Origin: Paraphysomonas bandaiensis
Lineage: Eukaryota; Chrysophyceae
NCBI GenBank assembly: GCA_965644295.1
Contig: CBFFRP010000072.1
Span: forward strand, 89,867 to 153,866
Direction: 5' to 3'
DNA length: 64,000 nucleotides
A program made the position numbers and the translations under genes. Below, piece after piece: positions 22,707 to 36,572 of this stretch (within the stretch, counting starts at the first letter, position 1; every line of letters begins with the position of its first letter). Under the pieces are notes generated by a model that ran no database searches, was not told the origin of the DNA, and saw only the letters and a list, made by a program, of their open reading frames with translations.

Positions 22707-25005
22707 TTAAACTACTGTGTATAGGACGCTGGCAGTGGTTGCATTATACAGGCATTGCTGAAGCTCCTCTTCCAACTCGTCTGTCCACACTGATGCACTC
22801 ATAGATTTTGTGCACACATGCTTTCGTTTTTGTAACTCCGCTACTTTTCGTGTAGATCTCTGCGTTGACACGAGTAGTAGGGTATTTCTATTGGCAATGC
22901 TATTCTGAACTGCACTAATAATATTGGCCACTACATCTTTGAGTCTACTAGAACAACTATTGTCCTGACTATCCCATTCTGTGCTGTCTAAACCAAGATA
23001 TGTGAAACTCCTATGATGCACTACATCTTCTCGACTCGTCATGACTCTTATCCGCTTCAGCGCCGCTTCTACAGCCTTTGCGTTGTTTGCGTAGCATTGT
23101 GTGTCCACCGACCCTCCCACACATGATCGCATAGTGCCCATACACTCAGCATTAGACCATATGAAGCCGCTTGACACACTCGACGGCAAGCGTGAGACCA
23201 ATGGCTCACGAAGGTCACTTTCAGATTTAACTCCAAATGTGGGGCCCATATCTGCTTTGAGAGTCGCTAGTTGTACTGCGGCTCGTGCATCTTCCTCGCT
23301 ACTATGACCACCCCTACCCTTCTGTATATTCACATGTAGATATTCCTTGGCAAGAAACTTTAGCTTATGTCGCAAGGGGTACCCCTTAGGATGGGGATAT
23401 ATAACTGCTGTATCAATACACTTCGCATGACAAACCCGCAGTGCCTTTAAATCATTCTCAAGCGAGTGCCCGACCAAAATCGTATTGGCCGTCACGATCC
23501 TGAGGAATGCCAGCTGCACCTGCTCCAGACGCACTGAGACATCCTGCATAAGCGCAGCGTTGATACCGCTAAATTCCTCTCTATAGTTTAGTATAGGTAA
23601 ATAAGGTTTCACCAAAGTATCTAACAGCACTCGGCCATTTTTATCGACTAAAGATAAACGCGTAAGCTCCAATCCGTTGGCAGTATCGCACATCTCGCAG
23701 TCAAGGCCGACGAGTTCTAGGGATGCAGACTTGAGAGGACAGATGTCATCGCCACTATGTCCAGGGGCACAGCGGTGACAGTGGTAGCCAAGAACACCGG
23801 CGTTTGCTGTGGTTTGAAAATATATATCCCCTTCTTCCATTTCCCTCTCCTCGACAGCCAGTTCAACTGCAACTGCCTCCGAATCTCCAGTTTCCACGTC
23901 CCCGTTTACGGGCTCCCCGCTGGCCATCCCAGCAGTAGTTGAAGTATTTTCACTCCCTTGACAGATGCGTTTAGCAGATTTGACACCACCATTCAAACCA
24001 TTTCCGGAGTAAGGCCTCTTACCCCCAGCTATATATTCCGCTGGAGGACACACACGCACAGTCTCGGAAAAGGACAAATAGCGATGACATTCTGCGAGGT
24101 CCGGAACATATCCCTCTAGGACCCCTTTTGTAACGCCCTCATTAGATTGCACAGCATCGTCATTCTTGTCATTGCCTTCCACATGAGGGGAGTCGTAAGA
24201 TTTGGCAGCTGGTGCAGAGGGCACAGGATATCCCCAGGTGCGCATAGCTGCCTGGCTCAGTACGTATCTGTCATACATAGTGCCTCCACCGACAACAGCA
24301 GCAGAATTTTCAGTAGCAGGCTCATCTTCCATCAGCGGAAGGGTAAGCAATCGCTGGGGAAAGATGTGGAATGGATTCTGAGCCCGTGATATACGTACAG
24401 TCACGAGTTCGCTCTCAACACCACACACTGAAACCAACATAACGTCATTGCATATTCATTAACATCACAATGCAATACGAAATGAAAAATGCCACACCTG
24501 ATTGGCTTAATGTCTCTTCATATTCAGACACATGGATAACAATCACATCCCTGACGAAAGCTCTGTTCCTCACCTATACAGAATTGAGCGTTCCAATGAT
24601 GACAGCTCCAAGTACACACCTCAAAGTACTTCGGAATATTAGCCTTTTCATTATATACAGCCTGAAGAAGATCACGTAATTCCTGTGTGTTAATTATAAG
24701 AAACACTCTAGAAGAGTCGTGTTGCATCTCACCGATGTATTGAGATCATGCTTGCAAGTGCTTCTTGTTGTGTCCGGTACCTTTCGAATACCTGCGCGAC
24801 CCTATCGACACCCCATGATACTCCTCTCCTTATAGTGTTACATATATTACCGTGATACCGTATCGGATACACTGCTGGAGCTGTATGAGACAGTCAGTTG
24901 ATTGAGATCTATATTAACGGATAAGACCTGCTCAGTTAGTGCCAAGTGACCACCAGAGACCTTCTTGCGATACTTCTTTGCTTTCTTATCATTGGGATCT
25001 GACAT
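22707..25005 (-). CDS. REXO5-like DEDDh RNA exonuclease
   Basis: Model: complement(join(22707..24427,24498..24573,24620..24682,24733..24801,24859..25005)), 691 aa in five exons, with introns of 57, 50, 46 and 70 nt and consistent phases. The N-terminus is Lys-rich (NDKKAKKYRKK), a probable nuclear signal. The spliced segment DLNTSELRDLLQAVYNEKAN, then IPKYFEVRNRAFVRDVIVIH, matches the region ahead of the nuclease in REXO5/NEF-sp proteins. The exonuclease (about 355-507) shows Exo I LVGLDCEMCD (Asp, Glu), Exo II VGHSLENDLKAL (Asp) and Exo III GGHSSEEDARAA (His, Asp), a complete DEDDh set. It should trim 3' ends of nuclear RNAs (rRNA/snoRNA) with two metal ions. Exon 3 is only 63 nt. The first ATG of the last exon (24440) is not the start, because the upstream exons join it in frame. 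Confidence 0.85.
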
Positions 25006-26853
25006 CCCGTGTGAGGCTATTAGCTGGAAGGCTATAGTGGAATGTGTGTGTGACTTCCTTAAATATGGCAACAATTAACACACACCAATAAAATGGATGT
25101 CATTGTACGTGTACTCCTTATGTACACAGCCATGTACAAAACCCGGTTTTCCAAAATTTTAGGATTTCCAAGAAAATATTTGGGATATTTGTATGATATG
25201 TTAGTGATTTCTATATGTTTTACAACATGCATGGGGTGGCATACTTGTATGCGAGGAAAAAAAACTCTTGTAGTACCAATAATACCGTTCTTCCTACATA
25301 CTCTATTGTACATACATATACAGTATATAAGCATCTATCCACTCACTCCTATTCAAGTGGTCGTATCTTATATCAGTCCGCCCATACAGAGCTCGTCCAT
25401 ATGGTTTGGGTTTGGTATTCATTCTTATTGTTTCTCGTATGTTACTCTTTTTCTTCTCTGAGACTCTTCTCTGAAGGATTCTTCTTCCAAAGATTCCTCT
25501 GTGATGAGAGAAATCACAACTCTTTCATCGATATTTTGTTCCTGCTGATTCATTTCATCGATATGAGAAACAATCAGAATGAGTACCAAACCTCATCAAA
25601 GAAGAGCAATCAGTGTATATTGACCCAACATTTTAACACTTGAATTGGAGTGAGTGTATATATATGTGCCTTGTATTGGCTAAACTTGAATTCAATAGCT
25701 ATATGTTAAAGTGTGTCCATGAGGAGTCATCGAAATGTTAGAGTAGGAAGATTCCTTTTCTTACATATTTCATGGTATATGGCGCCTCTTATTGGTAGTA
25801 CATTTCCCCGGCACGCAGTACGGTACGCCATGCATGTTGTGAGTGTTAAACTGCTGCTGTATACTCTGATTGTAACATGGGCAGCTACGCAGTGTAGGGA
25901 TACGTAAACTTGTATCACTCTACTGAATGACTATATATATTTACACTACGTGACTCAGGTGATGAGCTTAGGAAGACTACAGGCCCATATGATAGAAGCC
26001 ACTTGCTAATCTAACAGTTTAAATGTACGTATATATAATCATACTGTACATTCACGTACATACATATATATATATAGATATAATAATACATACATATATA
26101 CTACATATACATATAAATACTATTATGAGCATTAAACTAACATCGTCATAATATAAATAGTGGACACAATCAGTTATCGTGGACAGAATAGAGGAACAGC
26201 CGATTAAAAATAATACAGACAAGAATTTACTAAATAGAGGAGAGGTTGATGATACGACACCAGTGCGCATTGCATATCTATTTAGTAGTCTTCTTCGACA
26301 AGATGCTATAAAGAAGTTTACCATTCCAGGATGTTCAAACTTATTGACTAGATTGAATGATATTTCCCATTGACTACGCTGTGCTGATTAAACAAAGCGG
26401 TGTGTGTTGAGTGTTGAGTACGACGATGATTTAAGTTCTGTATGAAGTGGTCTTGGAGATATATTTCGATAGTTAAACTCACTCACGGAATTATCATTGC
26501 AATAAATCAGTCAGTTAATTATATTTTGCAAAATCGTAATAAATCATTAATGAGCAGTGCGGTGTTCTTGCATAAAAATTGATATTAACCTTCAGTATAT
26601 ACTTGCTTTAAATGTTAGTATCGTCACAACTACTTGTTCACTATACCAGGGGTGTTGAAAGCATCGATTGCTAAGAGTGTATGATATAGATGTTACCAAC
26701 AATCCCCGGAGAACTGATACATGCACATAGCACATAGCGAACACAACTAACCTATTAATCTAAGCTTATTACAAATTGTAACAGGGACCTAGTACATTAC
26801 AAATATTAAACTCAAGTAGTCTCATACTAATATAAACATATATTATGAACAAA
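25006..26853. other. Long intergenic region, nothing recognised
   Basis: About 1.8 kb, A+T rich, with TA/CATA simple-sequence runs near 26040-26130. Overlapping plus-strand ORFs at 25093-25643 are hydrophobic and compositionally like non-coding DNA. A 64-codon ORF at 26179 starts with GTG and has no domain. Confidence 0.4.
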
Positions 26854-29800
26854 TTATGATACAGGATTCACACCAACAGGTAGCCCATACACAACTGGTG
26901 CACTTCCCACTGCTGACTTCATTTTGCACACATTTCGAGAGTACGAAAGCGATTGAGATATACTATTACCAAACTTCCTATTGCTTTCTTCGTTGAATAA
27001 GTTCTCCATACATTGAACAGAGAGCTTATCAATATCTTTGTCTGTAACATCCCACAGGTTTCCAACAACCCAAGGAGCTCCACTCAATAAATATGACACA
27101 GATGCCCCATACGGGTCATGTATTCCGTTCTTAATGAGAGCTCCACTACTACATCCCCACAACATTGCAGCTGGACAACGCAATTTTCGAAGTCTGGCAC
27201 AAAAATGAATTGAAAACAGGTACATGAAACAATGCATAACATACTTGTTACTTTTTCCAAAAAGCTTTTCGCCACTCCCATGGCCACAGTAGAGAAAAAG
27301 CTCAGAACTTTCGTGATTTTCCCTGTTTACCGAAGAGTTATGCACTCACAGCGATGCATCGCCTGATTACCTGATCATGTCATCTGGAGGACGCTCACCA
27401 ACATAACCTCTCCACCTCCATTTCGTGGCATAAGGTTCAAGGAATGTCATCATTGTAGACCGCGTTCTATGCAGATTGTCGTCCGGATCAACAGCATACC
27501 AACAACGTGCTAAGGAGATTAGAGAATTTTTCTTTGAGCTTTCAACATGTCCAGAAGTTTTAGAGGGAGCAGCAACAACAGACTCAGAATCGCTTCGACC
27601 GTGCAGCAGCAGCAAATTAAGCAATACTGCCAATCCGGGTACTCGAGAGCAACTGTGCTTCCTGAGACATGGGAGAGTCTCCCACGGTAAAGCCTGCATC
27701 GCCTCGTCCAGAATCAACACCACATGACCAACTTGGTTACTGTCTTCAATTTCCAACTTCTCAGTTTGTTTATTGTTGTGCGTGTCATCACTAGTTACTT
27801 CCACCTTTGACGCACCGTCTTCCCCCGTAGCTGTACGACTCGCTGTTAAGATTAATGCCTGACAGAGTCTTTCCACAAGATCTGCTTTTTTGCCTGATGT
27901 TTCCAACCCAGCGTCCTTCAGTTCTTGTCTCAGTTCAACTACCTTCATCCTACCCACTCGCTCTCTGATAGCGCTCTCGTCAACCTCCTTCGATGCACAA
28001 TATTCATTAGAAGCTTGACTTTCAGTCCGGGACAATTCTGTTATTACATCTGGTCGAATTAAATCAACCACTTCGATCGCCCTTTGAAGAATTTTTCTTG
28101 ATATTTCTTCAGACATCTCAGCTCCATCAAGGACATACCCCATTGCACACATCAGCACTTCACTCACGGCCGTGACACAGTCACATTTATCCAATCCAGC
28201 TATTTCTGAAGTGATAAACCTCACCCATACCAATATCCCATTTATAATATCATTCGTATCAGATGTTTTACACGTAAATTGCAGTTTCTTGCTGCTCTTA
28301 GCTTTTCCTTTACCCCCTCTAGTCCTACCGGACGTGCATAACGTTCGCGAATCAATAAGATCTTGAAACACCTCGCGCACTGCATTCTCTTTGTCATCAA
28401 AAGTACACTGATCAAGCTGAAGCGGTGGAGAGAGTATACACCTCCACACTCCAAGAATATCCTGAACTTGCTCCAAAAACTTAGCCATTCTCATATCCAA
28501 GTTCTCACGACCATGCCACCATTTCAACTTATCGGAATCAGTCCAATTTTTAATAACATCAGCGCTGCTGGTCGACTGTAACTGTGATTTATTGACTTCA
28601 ATTATATCATCCCACTCTTTCAAGGCTGCGAGGAGTGCATCGTACTTCGGAATAGCTACTACCAGCGGAAATGACGACAAATCTTTCCTCCCCAACAGTA
28701 TACGATGCGAACTGTGATCTAAAGATATAAAGCACGTAGAACAGACGTCACATTTCTGGTTGGATGCACCATTCCATGCATCCAGCATACCGTTGATAGC
28801 AAGAAGACTCGATGTGTTACCACAACAGGCGGAACGAACAAGTTCACATGCTGTATTGAGATGTGCATTCCTTTCTGACGAGGAGTCAGACTTAAACTCC
28901 AGTGAACATTCTACAGTAGTACCACACGATCCAGCACCCAAGACGAAAGATAATAGAGACTGCGCAAAACACTTACCAAGAGATTCGCACAGTCTATCTT
29001 CAGAAGCAAGGGCGGTCCCAGAGGTATAGATTGAAAGGGAAGGGAGCAAGACATCTACTGCAGCTCGCCTTCGCATATCTCTTACGACATCAAAGCACTC
29101 CCCAGCGAGAATACTTTTTCCAGAAAAAGCACGTGATATACGCTCGTTGATAATAGAGTTATTTACACCACTAAATCCCGAAAAGACATGTGAAGAATGA
29201 TACATATCTGATAATTCACATAACTTGCGTTTTAAACTTTCAGCCACAAAAGCACGAATTGGTTTCGGCAAGCATGTGTTATACTGGAGCGTAGCAACTT
29301 CGGTCGCCCCTAAATCGACCCTATAAGGCGTCAAGTCCCAATAATAGAACAATCTACGGTAGTTCAGTGCATCGACGGAGGCACAGTCCACAGAGCCGTT
29401 TACGATTAACTTTTCCAATGAACGAGCCGCAGCTTCAATAAGATTATCAATATCAAGGGTAATTATTCCTTTAACTCCTTTATGCGTTAAAGAACATAAA
29501 TTTTCGAGTTCAGTCGACAGCTTCGCTGACTCTGACCGATGAAGAACCCTCAAAGTATGTAGGGAACATATGTTCCGATAGACACCTGGTATCGCCTGAC
29601 CCAGCGCTTTCGCTTCAGCAAGATACGATAAACACTTTTCAAATGCGCCCGACATCTCCAGGAGATCAGCTACATGCAAATAAGTGTCTAGTAGAAGCGG
29701 ACTCGAATCGACACTCGCTGTGTGGCTACTACCAGGTCCCTTCGCATTCAACGCGCATTTAGCCCACACCAATGCCTGGGAGTGGGAGCCAAGAACCCAT

Positions 29801-32787
29801 AGACATATCTTGCTACTGTAGAGACACACCCAATATGAAAGGATATGGAGTTTGAGCATTCGAAGCTCCTTGAATACCTTCTCAGCTACGCTACTGAACA
29901 CTGAATACTTTGATTCAAGTGTAGCTTCGATACTACATGAATCAACCAAAGCTAGTAATTCCGTTCCAATATCATATAGTTTATAGACACTTCTAGACCA
30001 TTCTGAGTGATCCCCAGTAATTTCCCTGACTCGATCTTCATGATTCCTCACCCCACTACTGGCACAAGTCATTAACAATGTACACTTCATATGCAACACA
30101 AGATGTTCCCATTTCTTTCTTCCAATTTCATCTGAAGAGCAAGACTCTAATTTTCCTGCAAGATTTTGTAGCATGCATATCTGTGCATCCACACACCCTT
30201 GGATCCCTAGATGCGAGAAGAGCTGATAGGTATCTGGTACTGCATTGAATGATCCAATTGTCGTTGGCTCAGAAAAAGAATCACGCCACAGCTCAAGAGT
30301 GGAGAAGAGTAAGCTTTGAATAGTAGGGTTGTCAGAGGTGTCTTCGTATTGAGCAAACTTCCACCGCAAAAGTAATACACAGCATTGACACCTCTGGCGA
30401 ACTGAAAGAGAAAATTTTTTTAGAACGGATTCTACATATTCGGTGGCTTCAGTATTAGTTCTTGAAGGAATTAAAAAATGTTCCAAATCTTTCACTGCCT
30501 GATGATATCTGTCGTAGATGTCGCCACTTTTTCCTTCCCACATGCACGTGGACAACGCAGTTAATCGAAATATATACACATCACTGTCCGGCACAAAGCT
30601 ATACGATTCAAACAAATCAGTGATAAACTGTACTGTCCTCTCTATAATTTCGGAATCACATGTGCGATGATGTTCCTGCAAGCTGGTACACAGCTCTTCG
30701 AACACATCAGACAAAAAAGTCTCTGAAGGCAAAATGCTTCTACATTCTTTCAAAGAACTCACGTGAACTCTCGCTACTAACAACTGAGGACAGTTACCGT
30801 CGCTTAGATGCCGGGAAGCATATTCAATCATGCACCGTGAATATAGCTTACTTAGTCGCTGTTGACTCTCAGGAGGTGCACTCAACTCGCAGCAAAGAGG
30901 TAAACTGAAGTGCAGCAACGAAGCCGCCTCGTCAACACATTCATTCTTCAACCACAAAGTCACCAGCTGAGTGAGCATAGAATAAATAACACATCCAAGA
31001 GCCTCTCGACATTGCAGCCGTTTGGTCTCATCCATTTGTCCTGTTTTTTCAGTGCTTCCAACAAGGGTGGCCACTGAAGAGATAAAACTGAAAGCAGATT
31101 CGCTAAGAGCAATATTCCACTCATTTCGGAGACTTTTATCCGAATCTCCAACGAACTTCGTTAGACCCGATATAAAGTACTTAAACATCGTTTCACTCCA
31201 GGAAGTATCTAGGTATTCCCAACTAAGACAAGCCGAGAAAGCTGTCATGGAAAGTGACAATAACTGCACCACAACAACTGGGTGCATATCACACGAACTA
31301 GCCTTGAGGAAACATGATGCAAGCAGTTTCGTTGCAAAGTCTCCACAAACAGTAGCACTACCACTTCCTTCATTATCAGATTTTACGAACTGCTCAATGA
31401 TAACCCTAAACCCATTCGAAATCGGTGCGTTTGCACCACTAGGACTAGTCTCGAATTCAGAGCTCTCAGTAACCATAACTGATACGCATAATTTGCTGAT
31501 GAGGGTTTTGTCAGCTGTCCGTAGCTCAGCATAAGGAATAGTCAATACGCTATTCACATCTCTATGATGTGTATCTGTAGATATATCATGATTCTCATAT
31601 TCAAGGATGAGCTTTACCAGCTCCCACTGCCATGTGGTTTGATGCATAGCATGTCTAGTACACCACATCCGGACAAAGTCACATGCTATTCGCCAACCAG
31701 TATCAGCACAACCAGTTCCTTTAAGTGCTCCAGATATAGCACGTGACTTAAGCTCATATGCCCAATACAGAGCCATGCGGGCAGTCAGGCTACTCTGAGA
31801 TACAGATTCACACGAATCACTATTTCGCGACTTCACATTCTCAGCCAGAGAAGACAGAAACTCCACCGTCTGAGAACATAAAAGCTTCAGCTGATCCGTT
31901 CGGCCGGACTTCACAAGAGTAACCATTTGGTGGGTGATCTACAATATAATACTTAGTGCGGATAGGCAACTCAGAGAGCACATACCGTTTCCAGTGTATC
32001 TCCAACTATACGGGAGGAAAAATCAGGGGATAACGCTGCAAACAACTGCACCCTCACCGCACGAGACATGCCTACATCTCCATCAGACATATCTGCCATT
32101 GCGCACCAAGTAGAAGCAGCATCCAAGGTATGAGCTCTAATAGCTGCTCCAGATACCGTGTCTGCACATACTTTCGACATGATGTTCTCTGTAAGGGAAA
32201 CTTGAATGCAACGCCCAACACACTCCATATCCGCCTTACTAGCACCCCGAGGAGAAGATTTCAAAACTCGGGGTAACCCCGCAATTAAACTGACCAGAAC
32301 CTGGATCATTTTCCACGTATTGCTCTCGCAATCAGGGCGGTCACAGACGCTTCCTGCACATTGCGCACAGGCTTCCACAAGCTGCAGTAGTCCTCGTCCC
32401 TGTATAATAGGTAACGAAATTGGAGAAAATATATATTGTACACAAAACCTCCACTATTGAAGTCGCTTTGGCTAAAGTAAAAGTTAAAAGTTTGCAGTAT
32501 TTCGCCAATGTTCCTTGAGGGGCAGCAGGCAGAGCAGATGCCATAGCAGTGGACAGCCCAACGATACATCGACACCATTTGTTCTTAGTATTCGGCTTGT
32601 CTTGACTCCATAACTTCAATATTTTACTTAACGCACTATGAATTGTGGTACATATGTCAGTTGGTTTCGCTTTATATATGTATGAATGAAGCTCTGGTAG
32701 AAAACTTTCAATTGAATTACAACACAGCTGAGTGTCTGTAATATCCCCTTCTAGAAGAGACTTCACCTTCTTGTGTACATCACTCAT
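26854..32787 (-). CDS. ESP1: Separase (cohesin-cleaving C50 protease) with SAP domain
   Basis: Model: complement(join(26854..27193,27245..27322,27371..31938,31986..32399,32449..32787)), 1,912 aa, with introns of 51, 48, 47 and 49 nt. Separase cleaves the kleisin subunit of cohesin at anaphase. The long N-terminal ~1,500 residues are helical, as in the family. The C-terminal protease has LILDEAMQALPWETLPCLRK and CSRVPGLAVL, the catalytic His in FLYCGHGSGEK and the catalytic Cys in MLWGCSSGAL. Then follow SYLLSGAPWVVGNLWDVTDK, DID and a final PVVYGLPV. At about 1567-1610 there is a SAP motif (MKVVELRQELKDAGLETSGK onward), a DNA-binding helix-loop-helix not part of well-studied separases. The ATG at 32787 is used. 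The frame is open 11 codons further to a GTG preceded by TATGTAG, so a short upstream exon is possible. The 51-nt intron is a multiple of three and easily missed. Confidence 0.9.
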
Positions 32788-33411
32788 GATTGAATTAATT
32801 TCTTCCTCAAGAGGTGACACGGAACTCTACATATCATAGAATAACATGCATGAGGATGTTTAATGAACTCTAGAACTGGAAATTTGAACTCTGTATGATA
32901 TATCCGGTACCGGCTACAATAATAATGGATGTTGTGTACTCCACAGAATAATACGTACGAATATATGTGGTGGTATGTCAGTTGGATGAAAGCTCCTGCT
33001 GGTGCTGTATGTAGTGATGTGCTATATTGGATTTATGATCAAAACTTGGAAGGCAATTTTCGCAAATTTCGGAATTCTGAGTACAAGAAAAATAAAAAAC
33101 ATGCGTTTTTTATACTTTTATTGCTATGGATATACAGCAGTAGGTATGAATCTGGAGGGTATGGAAACTCTCTAAAAAAATGGAATGCTGATTTGAGAGA
33201 AAAATGTGGCTAAAAAATCATATTCGTGCGTGCGATGCTGTTGGTAGCAAGCGCTTCCACACACAGTAACAATATTAGCATACATGACTTGGGGATATTT
33301 TGATCATAATAATTATAACAAAGTGTGTTCATAGGTATTAATATACCATAATACGACACGGGTTTGCAAATTTGTTGAGTTTGAGCCCTGAATTACGAAG
33401 GATAGTTCACG
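32788..33411. other. Divergent intergenic spacer
   Basis: Lies between the separase and 2-oxoglutarate dehydrogenase start regions. A 94-codon plus-strand ORF at 32929 has no domain and is low in complexity. It is likely promoter DNA. Confidence 0.4.
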
Positions 33412-36400
33412 ATGTGGCGAAGTGTAAGAGCTAATTGGAAGGGTAGGCACTACATCAACTGAAATATATATATATTCATATTGTCGTGTGTATATTTAGG
33501 AATCGCAAGGGTGTCTTGTCTAAATAAGCCGTCCTCACATGGCCCAAAGTTTGCGGTGGCGAGATTTTCAACGGAAGTGGATTCCTTTCTTTCTGGATCG
33601 AGTTCAGTGTATGTCGATCAAATGTATAGTGCATGGAAAAAAGACCCCAAGAGGTGCTATACTTTTATTTAACTTTTCGTTGAATAAAATAATTTGTTTA
33701 TAGCGTCCATTCTTCGTGGGCGGCATATTTCACCAATCAAGATGCAGGGTTAAGTGTAGAGGAATCTTTTTCATCCCCCGGGGCTGGTGGCTCCATCCAA
33801 TCATCTCATCGTGATGGAAAAGTTGCATCTGATACCCTTGCTTTGGCTTATTTAATTCGTGCCTATCAAGTTCGTGGGCATGAAGTAGCAAATCTGGACC
33901 CTTTAGGGCTACATTCTTTCCGCGATTCTAATGGTGCTCCTGCCGAGTTGGACTATCGCTACTACGGCTTCACCGAGGACGATTTGGACAGAAAGTTGAA
34001 TTTAATGGCTAACGTTAGTGGTGGTCACACAGGCTTCTTGGAGCAGCTTCGATCCACGGAGAGCATAACACTGCGTCAAGTATTAGCTGAACTTAAGAAA
34101 ACATATTGCGGTGATTTAGGAGTGGAGTATATGCATATTGGATCTCGTGAGAAATGCAACTGGATTCGTAGTAAAGTCGAGCAGCCGAAATGGTTGAAAT
34201 ATGAACGTGAAACCATACTGCATATTTATGAACGCCTTTGCTATGCGGATCGTTTTGAAAAGTTTTTGGGCAATAAGTTCAACACTGCAAAGCGATTTGG
34301 CGTGGAGGGCGCTGAAAGCTGCATCACTGGGATGAAGAGCTTGATTGACAGGGGGTCTGAATTGGGGATTGAAACTTTTGTGTTGGCTATGCCTCACCGA
34401 GGCCGCTTAAACGTGCTTGCTAATGTTCTACGAAAGCCTATGCCTCTTATTTTCAAAGAATTCGAGGGAACGCACTATGATTTGGAAGAATATATGGACA
34501 ATGCCTTCTCTTACTCTAGCGATGTGAAGTATCACCTTGGGACATCGATGGACCGGACTTATCCTGACGGTCGCAAAATTCACTTGTCGTTGTTACCGAA
34601 TCCTTCTCACTTAGAGGCAGTAGATCCTGTGGCGGCGGGCAAGACCCGTGCTAAACAATTTTTCTCCGGTAACCGGGAGGAAGATAAGCTGAAGCATATG
34701 GCGGTAGTTATGCATGGGGACGCTGCATTTGCTGGCCAGGGAGTCGTTTACGAAACCATGCAGCTTTCTCGTGTACCTGATTTTGCCGTTGGCGGTACAG
34801 TTCATGTTATCGTTAATAACCAGGTTGGGTTTACGACGAACCCAGATAATGCACGCTCCACGATGTACTCATCTGATCTGGGCAAGGCGTTCAACATCCC
34901 CATTTTCCACTGCAACGGTGACGATCCTCTCGCTGTGAGCACGGCATTTGAAATGGCTGTGGAGTGGCGCCAACAGTATGGTGAGGATTGTATTATTGAT
35001 GTGGTTTGTTACCGACGATATGGTCATAATGAGCTGGACCAACCCATGTTCACACAACCTGAGATGTACAACATAATTTCAGGTCATCCTGATGCAACCA
35101 CTGTTATGGAAAATCGCATGCTTGCCCAGGGAAAGGCCACTAAAGAAGAACTAGATGCTATCAAAAAGAAGGTCGATGAAACCTTGGAAGCCGAATTTGC
35201 GGCGTCAAAAACATGGCCTAACCCGAAGGATTCAGATTGGCTGACAACTAAGTGGAAGGGGTTTAAGTCGCCCCGACAACTGTCACTTATACGTGAAACT
35301 GGTTACGATATCAACAAGTTGAAGGAAATTGGTCTGAAAGCTACTGAAGTGCCAGAAGACTTTACCCTCCACAAACAGTTGAAAAAGATTTATAATGCAC
35401 GGAAGAAAGTGATTGAGGAAGGTAAAGGTATCGACTGGGGTACTGCCGAAAGTTTAGCTTTTGGTACGTTGCTTATGGAAGGCAACCACGTTCGCTTGAC
35501 CGGTCAAGATGTTCAGCGGGGTACATTTTCACATCGTCATGCTGTAGTGGTTGATCAGAATTCGGGTGAACTCTATACTCCATTGAATCATTTGGCGAAA
35601 TTTAGATCTACCTCTGACAATTTAAAATGTGATGGGGAAACACAGGCGGAATTCACTTGCCGTAACTCCATATTATCTGAATTTGCTGTGCTTGGTTTTG
35701 AACATGGCTATTCTCTGGAGAACCCTAATATGCTAGTTGTGTGGGAAGCTCAATTTGGTGACTTCGTCAATGGGGCTCAGGTCATGATCGATCAATTTAT
35801 TACTTCAGGAGAAGATAAATGGCTGCGTCAGTGTGGTCTCGTAATGCTTTTACCTCATGGCTATGATGGTCAAGGGGCTGAGCACTCAAGCTGTCGTGTA
35901 GAAAGATTCCTACAAATGGTTAACGAAGATTCTGATGTTGTTCCCTGTATGACCAAGGGGGAGAGAATGCAGATTCAGACTTGTAATATGCAGATAGTGA
36001 ATTGCACAACTCCTGCTAATTACTACCACGTGCTTCGTCGCCAAGTTCACAGAGAATTCAGAAAGCCACTTATTGTTGTGTCTCCAAAGAGTTTACTCCG
36101 AGAGAAGAAATGTACATCGAGTTTGGAAGAAATGGCTGAAGGAACTGAATTTCACCGTGTATTTCCGGAGGCGGATCCCCAAATTGCTGACAATGCTAAA
36201 AACGTCAGACGCCTTATATTTTGCACTGGAAAGGTTTATTACGACCTTATCAATACTCGAACGGAGAAAAATGTACAAGATGTTGCCATCGTTCGCATCG
36301 AGCAGATTGCACCATTCCCATTCGATCGTGTTGCAGAACAAGTTGTTCATTACCCGAATGCCGAAGTTACATGGGTTCAGGAGGAACCGAAGAATATGGG

Positions 36401-36572
36401 CGCTTGGGAGTACACATCTCGTCGCATTGAAACTGCAACTAGAGTACTCAATGGCGCGGAGAAAAGACCCACCTATGTTGGACGTAAACCAAATTCGGCT
36501 ACTGCTACTGGATTGGGAAATCGCGCTCACATGGCACAGCAAAATGAGTTGTTGAATGCTGCGTTTGCATAA
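33412..36572 (+). CDS. OGDH: 2-oxoglutarate dehydrogenase E1 component, mitochondrial
   Basis: Model: join(33412..33442,33500..33653,33704..36572), 1,017 aa, with introns of 57 and 50 nt. The tiny first exon (MWRSVRANWK) plus GIARVSCLNKPSSHGPKF and VARFST make an Arg-rich mitochondrial presequence. The second junction creates DPKSVHSSWAAYF, the conserved N-terminal segment of the family. The thiamine-diphosphate-dependent E1 decarboxylates 2-oxoglutarate and passes the succinyl group to E2 in the TCA cycle. Visible motifs are LAYLIRAYQVRGHEVANLDP, FVLAMPHRGRLNVLANVLRK, HLSLLPNPSHLEAVDPVAAG, VMHGDAAFAGQGVVYETMQL, VIVNNQVGFTTNP, LMEGNHVRLTGQDVQRGTFS, VWEAQFGDFVNGAQVMIDQF and LPHGYDGQGAEHSSCRVERF. 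Length is normal and all three catalytic regions are complete. Confidence 0.97.

Noticed and set aside
24428-24497. ATG at 24440 as the start of the exonuclease gene
   Set aside because: It lies in what reads as an intron. Four upstream exons join in frame and match the N-terminal region of REXO5-type proteins.
25093-25643. Hydrophobic plus-strand ORFs
   Set aside because: Low-complexity translation, no homologous motif, overlapping frames.
26040-26130. TA/CATA-rich run as an origin or telomere-like array
   Set aside because: It is an irregular simple-sequence stretch with no conserved unit or flanking structure.
32929-33213. 94-codon plus-strand ORF between separase and 2-oxoglutarate dehydrogenase
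   Set aside because: No ATG at its start in this frame, no domain, and it lies in a likely divergent promoter.
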